DNA of 64,000 nt from Symbiodinium microadriaticum (Eukaryota > Sar > Dinophyceae > Suessiales > Symbiodiniaceae), in assembly GCA_001939145.1 (NCBI GenBank), contig LSRX01000248.1:405941-469940 (forward strand), in the 5' to 3' direction. The notes below the pieces were generated by a model, which was not told the origin of the DNA, made no database searches, and saw only the letters and a list, made by a program, of their open reading frames with translations. The position numbers were made by a program, and so were the translations under genes. Shown piece after piece: positions 56,738 through 64,000 of the stretch. The stretch's first letter is position 1; each line of letters starts with the position of its first letter.

Positions 56738-59700
56738 CTCCGATCGGGAGTAATACAGTGTGTTGGATGGACACCCCCACCGCCCCCCTGAGAACCGAGA
56801 AGCCGGAAATAAAGTACCCTTGAGCTATCGAAAGCTGGTACAAGAGTTGGGCCAAGCCACCCAAATGCCAATGTGGGAAAGAAGGCCCTTGCCTGCCATG
56901 ACGTCTCGAGAGTGTTGAAGGATCTTCAGCCCAAATCGCTGATTGACGAGCGGTTTCGAGTGAGTCAAGCAGCAACTTGTCTGCAAGGATTTCCCGTTAC
57001 ATAGAGCATTCCGCCTTCCGCCGGCCTTAATCAAAGCTTCCTGCAATTCCACAAGCTCGACGCACCCTGAAACACTGGGGCATTTGCCATCTCCAACTTG
57101 TTCAGACCCCGCGCACGGTCAAAGACTGACCTCCGCGGCTGGCTCGGATGGAAGCATCTTTGCGTCTGCCACAAATACCGGCAGCTGCTAGCTGTGTGTT
57201 CGCGGCATAAAGAACAAAAGCGATTGATCGCTGACAGGACTGACGGCCCTTGTCATGAGCCTCTTCCGCAAGCCCGTGTCCACCACAGCAGTGACACCTG
57301 GAGAGTTTGCACCAGATCTCTGCCAAGAAAAATTATGATGACACATATTCCTTGCACTGCTGTGCCGAGATCTCTCGTGACTAGAACACATTAAAGTAGA
57401 CACTGCCCTGCAACACCAAACAATCTATCCTACACTCATCTCGGCCGCAGACCTTGCACAGTAATAGAAGCCTCGGCCACATTGGTGGCCAGGATAACAC
57501 GTCGCCTGCTGGGGTCGTTCGGTCTATGCCAGCGCCAGTCCCCACAACGAAGCTTGATTCACGAGCGTGTCGAGAGGCAAAACGACCGGGGCTTGTCGTT
57601 TGTGCCTGACCTAAGCAGTCAACATTGCAGCAGCCCAGCCTTCCAAGCGGTCCAGCGCGGACAGCCAGGTCTTGAGCCTGCTAATGGATGCGCATGAGGT
57701 CTCATGCACTCGGAAGTCTCGGATGACGCTTGAAGCCATCATGGATGCGGGGAGATCTTCGTCGCATCTGCCAATCGTGCGGACAGTCCCGTGACAGTCT
57801 AATTATAGACGCTGCCTGAAGGTCCACCAAACGGTGAAGTGCTGTACACACAACGTGCCAGCCGATGTCGACTCATGGATGGAATCTGCCTCGCCATCCA
57901 GCGCTCCGTGGAGTGGGAGAACATCGATCGGCTTGGCCCTGGCATGAAAAGCTCGACAAGTCGCCTGTCGAACTGCCGGCGTTCAGGGAAAATCGCAGAA
58001 ATCCACTGTACTGAAGCTCGCTCTAACGGTCCACACGCAAACGACTCGGGGACAGAGCACGGCGTCTCGAACAGCTCCGAACGGGCACAACATGCGGACG
58101 GCTTTCCGAGCCCCGGGCAAGGAGACCTCGGCAGCACTTGGAGCCTCGCACTCGGAGGCTTAGGGCTTTAGGGTTTTAGGGTGTCGGGTTCAGGGTGCAT
58201 TTGGAAGAGTTTAGCGACTGCTTGAAGCCAAGCAAACCCTTGTTCAGCATCAAGGCTATACGATGAGTTGCTCCACTCAGCTTTAGCAGTCTCATGCTTC
58301 CTGGGCTCCGCAACGACCCCGCAGCAGAGGTAGACATGCAATTCATCACAGACTCCGAAGACCCCAGCCGAACTGGCACAAAGCAACAGCGCGCAAGACT
58401 GCATCGCCTTCGGAGGGGCTCCGAACCCACGAGCTGTTCCTTGCTGCCGCTTCTTCTTAACCTCGCCATGCAGCTGAAGGTGTCCCTCCAGCATAAGCCC
58501 CGCACTTCCAATACATGCAAACAGCTCGGCAGAATCGGTTCTGGGTTCATATGTTGCGTGCGTGACAGCTGCCATCGCGTTGCTGGAACTGGGCTCTTTT
58601 TTGAGTATGGGCCTTGGTCTTGGCACGCTGCTGCTCTGCAGCCAATCGGTCCTTCCGTGGACACATGAAGCTGCTGTCATCTGTCAGACTGATATGCACA
58701 TCCTTTATGTACGTGCATGCGCATGTGTATGTCGACATGCACCTATAAACCCAGGCAATTCTGCATGGGTGGACAAAAAAGCAGATGCGCGCAGCTATTT
58801 TGGTGGAAGAATGCGTCAGTAGCAGCTTGCTTGGATTCGCAGGTTGAGAAACCTTTGCAAAAGATTCCCGGGTCTGAGACGGATGTGAGCATGGACAGAA
58901 TGCACGGCCAGCTCAGCGCTCCCTTTGGGGTTCGGCCTCCAGGTGCTTCTTGCATCGGCGGATCCTGACATGCTTGTCATCTGAACAGAACTCCAAATCA
59001 ACCCCTCCATCCCTCCCACATGCCTGCGGCAAGCCTCGGGCGGCTTCCGAAATCTGCAAAATCTCTGGAAGCTGCTTGGAAAGCTAACAAACAGGAAAGA
59101 GTGGCTCTGGCTCTCCCGGCAGGAAGCACAAGACGTCTCCTTCGAGAGTTTCTGATCTAGGGCCAGGGTAAAGTTCAGGACTTCAGGGTACCAAGTAAGC
59201 TGCTTCAGTGAAGGTAAACTGATACTTCGTCATCGGGTCTTTGCTTACGCTTAAGTGTTACTTCGTGCTGGTGGGTTCGTGAGGCTTCTCACCGCCCAAA
59301 CTCCGAAGCCCTGAACCGAAAGCTCTCCAATCTGCTCCTGGTGCTCCTGTCTCTTCGTTGCTCCATCGCAGTGCCTGAACGGATAATGCAGCTCTGGTCA
59401 GCAGAGAGGATTGCAGCACCGTTTGAGGGTCGACCTTTACCAGGAATTTCATGGACCTGATCCCCAACACCTTTCTCTCATCCACCCCCAGGACCTAGAT
59501 CCTAAACTCCACCTCACAAAGGCCCTGGAAACTCCATCAGTCGCCGACCAAACTTGGACCGTATGTCACTATGATATGCTTTGTTCGATTTTGCGGAACA
59601 ACAACATATGCAGTGGGTCGTAGATTGTTCAAGTGTGCTCGTACAGTACTACGAATTATGCGCTTCCATATTTGAGATGGATGTCATCCGACCCTGCTCG

Positions 59701-59937
59701 AGCCTCGCAGGTAGACTCGGTGACGGCTGCAGCCATGTCAGCCTGGTTTGTCTGCTATACTATATTAACAAACAACAACATGTTATAATCTATGATGTAA
59801 GATCATCTACTATGCTATACTATACTTGGACCCCCCAGAGTATGCAGAATAGTAGCCCTTTATGGGTCTTGGGCCATTATTTTTTCCTACTTTTGGTGCT
59901 TTAGTAATTTAGGTCTTCACAAACAACAAACAACAAC

Positions 59938-59969
<32 letters not shown>

Positions 59970-62400
59970 TGTCATGTAATGCAATCTAACAAAATATACT
60001 ATGCTGTACTTTACTATACTATGCTGTATGACATCATTCTATACTCTTGCTTTGAACCCTGCGACTGCGATGATGACCATCCCACCGATACGGGTTCATG
60101 GTTGGGAGTTCGCATGTAAACACCAACATCTTGGCCGATATGAGAATCCGAATCCCGCTTCGCCTTCGTAAGAAACATCGAAGTTACTACAACTCGGACT
60201 GCCAGACATGTTCGTAACACGATTTGACCCGATAGTTCCGAAGGCTAGAGAGTAAGCCTGAAAACACAGGTTTCTGTCCCATCCTGCCTTCTTTTCGAAG
60301 CCTTGGGTCGCACGAAGCAATCGTCGATCTCTGCCGGTGTAACGCAGCTCCACGTCGAACCTAAACAAGATAGATCCAACATGCATCGACATGCAGGAAA
60401 CAAGGATCGCTCGCGCACGCACACACAGGCACATTTGCGCGGACGTCGATGTAAGCCGTTCCCTTTTGGTTTGCATGCAGAACCCACGCACAACGAAGTA
60501 GGCATATATTATATGTTTGCTCCTGCGCATTTTTCACATAAACAATGACATGCATACTTGGCATGCTTCCCCCCATGTACGGGCGGGATTGAAGCATTTC
60601 GAAGCCAAATCATACGGGACTTTCCTTGAATCGTGAATTCTGGTGGATGCGACGTGTGTCAACAATGGGACATGAGCGAACTACGCGACTCCAGAGCGGT
60701 CGGCGGAATATTCCGTGTGTGCTCGCACTAACCCTTGTCCATACTCCCAATGTCGGAGCCCCACACCTCACCATTCTGCTTGGGGAATAAACCTCCAAGA
60801 AGGCCGATAAACCCATCGTAAGAAAAACTAGATCGCCTGAAGCCCCTCACTAACCCTACTTTTCTCTACGAGATCCTCATCAAAATCCAGCTATCTCTGC
60901 CTCGTTTTACTCTAACCCAAACCCGGGATGACACCCGAAACCTCAAACCCGAAACCCTTAGCCCAAGTCTGAAGCCCTAAAAGCCCCCACCCACAACTTT
61001 TTTTCCCCCAAAAAGGCGCGACACACTAAAAAGCGTGTAGGGGTTCAGGGTTATATCCATAAGCACTAAACCCTAAACCCCTGAAGTCTAAACCGATCCC
61101 TTGGCACCCCTGCTGCTTGCCCTCGCTGCGCAGGATCGGCGCCGGCTCGCTCGAACCAAGTCGGAGGGCCAAACTCGCCAAAGCGAAGGAACGAGAGAAA
61201 AACAAAGGATAGGTTTTGGGGTTGAGGGGTTTACGAGTTTTTTTTCTGAGACTTTAGGGTTTATAGTTTACAGATTCAGAAAGGGAGGGGAAAAGCAAGG
61301 GGAAGAACCCTTTGGGCTTGGGACAGCCTAAAGCCGAAACCCTAAACCCTGGAAACAAAAACCTAACCCTGAACCCTGAACCCCTACCAGAAACCATGAA
61401 GACCAGGAACTCTCTCGCGCCTCTCAGCCAGGCGTGGGCTCAGTGTGGCGCTCATGGCCAGCAGACGAAGCGGAGGGAGATCTGCACGGCGCCTTTTGAC
61501 TTTGAAGCGTGTGGGAAAGCTTCTGAGTTCTCATATTGTATGATGTTATATATTCATATATATATATATAACAACATCTTACAGTATAGCATATTAGGCT
61601 GTATCAATGATATTACCTTGAGAGCTTAAGCTTATCGGAAGGCTAAGACTCGCTCAGGATGCTGGCGGTGTCGGGAGTTGTCAATGCGGACTTCAGCGAG
61701 TCTGGCACGGATAACTTCTGGGCATGGCTGCCAGAGTTGCAGAGATGGGAATGCACACAGTTTGGAATGACTGCCCGCGGGCCTGACATAATTGTAGTAC
61801 ACTGCAAGATGCCTGTGCCTGTGCGCAAGGGTGACAGACTAGAAAAGTGTCAGCGACTGCACTGGTAGGTGTCTTCTGCGCCCGGATGCCCACAGAGATA
61901 TTGACTAACAGAACAGTATGTTCAGAACCGAGCAACCAGAACCACAGACAAGAAGCACTGCTGGCCAGACTTTTGGTTTTGTCAGGATACTTGGCAGGAT
62001 GCAGATGCTGCTGCTGATGATAATGGCCGTGACGACCGCACATCAGGATCCCGTTCCAACAAACCCGGGAAAGTTCAAACTTCCCAGACACTGGACTACG
62101 GGACCAGAACCCCTAGCCCTATACTAAACCCTAAACCCTGAAAAACCTTGGCCTTGCATCCCTGGCGTGGAGACACAGCGCCAAGGCAAGGTCATTGCCA
62201 AGGCTTCGTTCATGGAACCTGGAAGGGCTCAGGTGAAGCCAATCTTGGGGGCTGAAAACTTTGTGGGCTGTATCTTACAATGGGTTTAGGCTTTAGGGAA
62301 ATAGGGTTTAGCGTTCATTCTTTCTCCTCTACTCCACTCTGAGCTGCTCTGCTCCATGCTACTCTACTCTTCTGTATCGTACTGATACTATACTTCAGTA
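56738..62400. other. Region without recognised genes
   Basis: The upstream flank of the rhodopsin-like gene should hold its first exon, which was not identified. Beyond it lies mixed sequence with TTTAGGG fragments (58163, 61068, 61335-61380), a TA run (59938-59970) and a short TA run (61555-61570). No conserved protein motif was seen. Confidence 0.45.
59938..59972. repeat. TA microsatellite
   Basis: Nearly pure TA run with a TG interruption. Confidence 0.9.
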
Positions 62401-62449
62401 TATGCTGTGCTATTGTAAGGGTCTGTAAAGTGGCTCCGTGCGCTTGTAC

Positions 62450-62544
62450 TTGCTGCAGAAGCCAGTCTTGCCACAGACCCGGAAACAATGAGCACCGGGC
62501 TCGTCGAAAAGGACAGCTGCCACTTTGGGCAGGGTCAGGTCAGC
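62450..62544 (-). CDS. Candidate exon, cysteine-containing, unidentified
   Basis: The minus strand reads ADLTLPKVAAVLFDEPGAHC and then FRVCGKTGFCS, between a TCGCAG acceptor (62545-62550) and a GT donor at 62448-62449. Both splice-like ends and the mixed composition suggest a real exon. The CxxxCxxxxxC spacing may bind metal or form disulfides. No family was recognised. Confidence 0.3.
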
Positions 62545-62599
62545 CTGCGACAAATGCAACAGGATTAAGAGGTTTCCCTCGCGCTGCAGGCTCTGCACT

Positions 62600-64000
62600 A
62601 CCTGCTCTGATGCAGCAGCATGATCCACACGGAGCACTTCACCCGCACGTTTTTTCCCCCCATTCCACTCGTGGCGCACTTTACCGAATCAGACCCGAGC
62701 CAGCGTGGCAGCAGCGGATGTACATAGCGTCCAAGTCCACCTGACAGATGCTTGTCACGATGAATGTTTCTACCACCTGGCTGCAGACCTGGCTAGGCTA
62801 AGCTAGCACTGCAAGGAACACTTCTCTGTTCCTGTCTTCTGAGCGGCATGACCAGTGCCTCCTGGATTCGAGAGCCTTGCTCTTGGATAGCCAAGGAGAG
62901 CCAACACTCCTGAAGGTTCAGAGAATCTCAGCACGGATGACGTGGTCTATCTAGATTATGCTATATGATATAACATATGTCTTGCATGGAATATAATATG
63001 CCTTATGTCTATAAAATCATAACGCAGCTGATAGGAATTATTGGAGCCCCGGCCTGATTCCCAGAACGTCCGGACGTAAACGGGTCGCAGCAGAACTCCC
63101 AACTGCAGGGCAAGCACAACTAGGATTTCGGGGTTAGGATTGAGTTTAGGGTTTAGGGATTAGGATTTAGGAGGTTGTATGGCATCTACAGAAAAAGTCG
63201 GCGGTCGAGTGAACATGTCAAGTCCCACGGACTCAGCGTTTGGGCACGCAGTGAACCCCCAGCCTCCGACCACTGCCTGGTTCGAAGCAGCTGGGGTCCT
63301 CGCAGCCCAGCAGATTGGTTGAATAACTCGGAAAGTATAGTGGAGGATGGTATGGCATGGCTGGTGTAGCACATACAGTATAGTATACCTGTAGTATGGC
63401 ACGGTAGACCAGAGTGCCGGGATTGAGGACGAAAACTCAAGTCCAGGATGTCGGGGCAAATGTGATCTAACCTGACGGCCGGCCGTGTTGCGGGGATGGT
63501 CCACCGCCAAATCTTTCGGGTGTCCGATTGATCCCAGTCGGGCCGGTGGTCAGCCCAAATAACGTCAACTCCTCGGAGCTTGCATCGACCTAATTCGCTT
63601 GCCGTGTCTGTACACTGAAGCCATCTCTTGCAGCCTCAACCGGAAAGCGGAGTAGAATGCAACAGCAACCTTATGCTGGCCAAAACTCCAAGTCTCTGGT
63701 CTCTGGGAAGAGGGACACAAACGCGGGAAAATAAGTGTCTGGACCCCTGCCCCGTAAATGAGAGCCTGCGCCATTGCGTAGCAGTGAGCTGTCAGCTACA
63801 CACACCTCACATGCAAATTCTCGCCGAATTCTGGGTCTAAGAGTCTGTGAGGCTGTGGCAAGCGCAGGTGGCTTGTTCGAGAGCAGCCTTCATCCCTTGT
63901 GAATCGTGGCCACACCGGTACATGAACGGGTGTGGCAGGTACTGCATGCGCCGTTCCGATGCAGACTTGGATCATTAATTATGAATCATAGTCTGACTGC
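62600..64000. other. Region without recognised genes
   Basis: Contains a TTTAGGG-like tract at 63130-63170 and short ATAG-rich sequence at 62945-63015 and 63365-63400. Nothing else was identified. Confidence 0.4.

Noticed and set aside
56259..56975. 238-codon minus-strand frame overlapping the rhodopsin-like gene
   Set aside because: It is the out-of-frame shadow of the rhodopsin coding sequence, rich in Arg, Gly, His and Pro.
1..64000. Spliced-leader gene or relict leader (TTTTGGCTCAAG-type)
   Set aside because: No match to the conserved core was seen by eye; an exact-match search would settle it.
1..64000. tRNA and rRNA genes
   Set aside because: No cloverleaf with paired arms and a standard T-loop, and no rRNA core sequence, was recognised; a covariance-model scan would settle it.

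Overview
The window looks like nuclear DNA of a dinoflagellate, most likely of the Symbiodiniaceae type (inference). Three things point there. Genes are cut into many very short exons. Introns start with GT, GC or GA in similar proportion and end in AG before an exon G. Copies of the TTTAGGG telomere-type heptamer are scattered through introns and intergenic DNA. No bacterial operon, Shine-Dalgarno site or CRISPR array is present. Most open frames here are chance frames in repeats, and real genes had to be read exon by exon from conserved protein motifs.

Layout. (1) 1-180 is a long foldback repeat. (2) 981-1060 may be the last exon of an upstream gene. (3) 4078-16327 (+) carries an elongation factor 3-type ABCF ATPase in at least 30 exons averaging about 50 nt. 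Both ATPase domains and the chromodomain insert diagnostic of EF3 are recognisable; most of the N-terminal HEAT region and the extreme C-terminus were not found. (4) 16.4-30.4 kb is intergenic or unassigned and repeat-rich. (5) 30398-35012 (+) carries a nearly complete TrpB2-type tryptophan synthase beta chain in 13 exons. Two of its introns contain related elements with terminal inverted repeats; one of these (31012-31129) makes up the whole intron and is flanked by a GTGA duplication, which is the signature of an introner. (6) 36.06-36.7 kb is a GC-rich minisatellite. It runs into a strongly AT-rich island (36.7-40.4 kb) that holds an N gap and a second minisatellite and is compositionally foreign to the window. 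(7) 40.4-54.3 kb is mostly non-coding, with a 550-bp GTA/GCA trinucleotide tract at 43.5-44.05 kb and a clean MITE at 53.1 kb. (8) 54311-56737 (-) holds two adjacent genes: a tail-anchored protein with a TIGR03067/lipocalin-like domain, and a seven-helix microbial-rhodopsin-like protein with a retinal-type lysine and a long soluble C-terminal sensor-like extension. (9) 57-64 kb is largely unassigned.

The genes do not form one pathway. EF3 acts in translation elongation, TrpB2 in tryptophan synthesis from indole and serine, and the rhodopsin-like protein probably in light sensing. The strongest leads are the introner-type introns and the rhodopsin fusion with its lipocalin-like neighbour.
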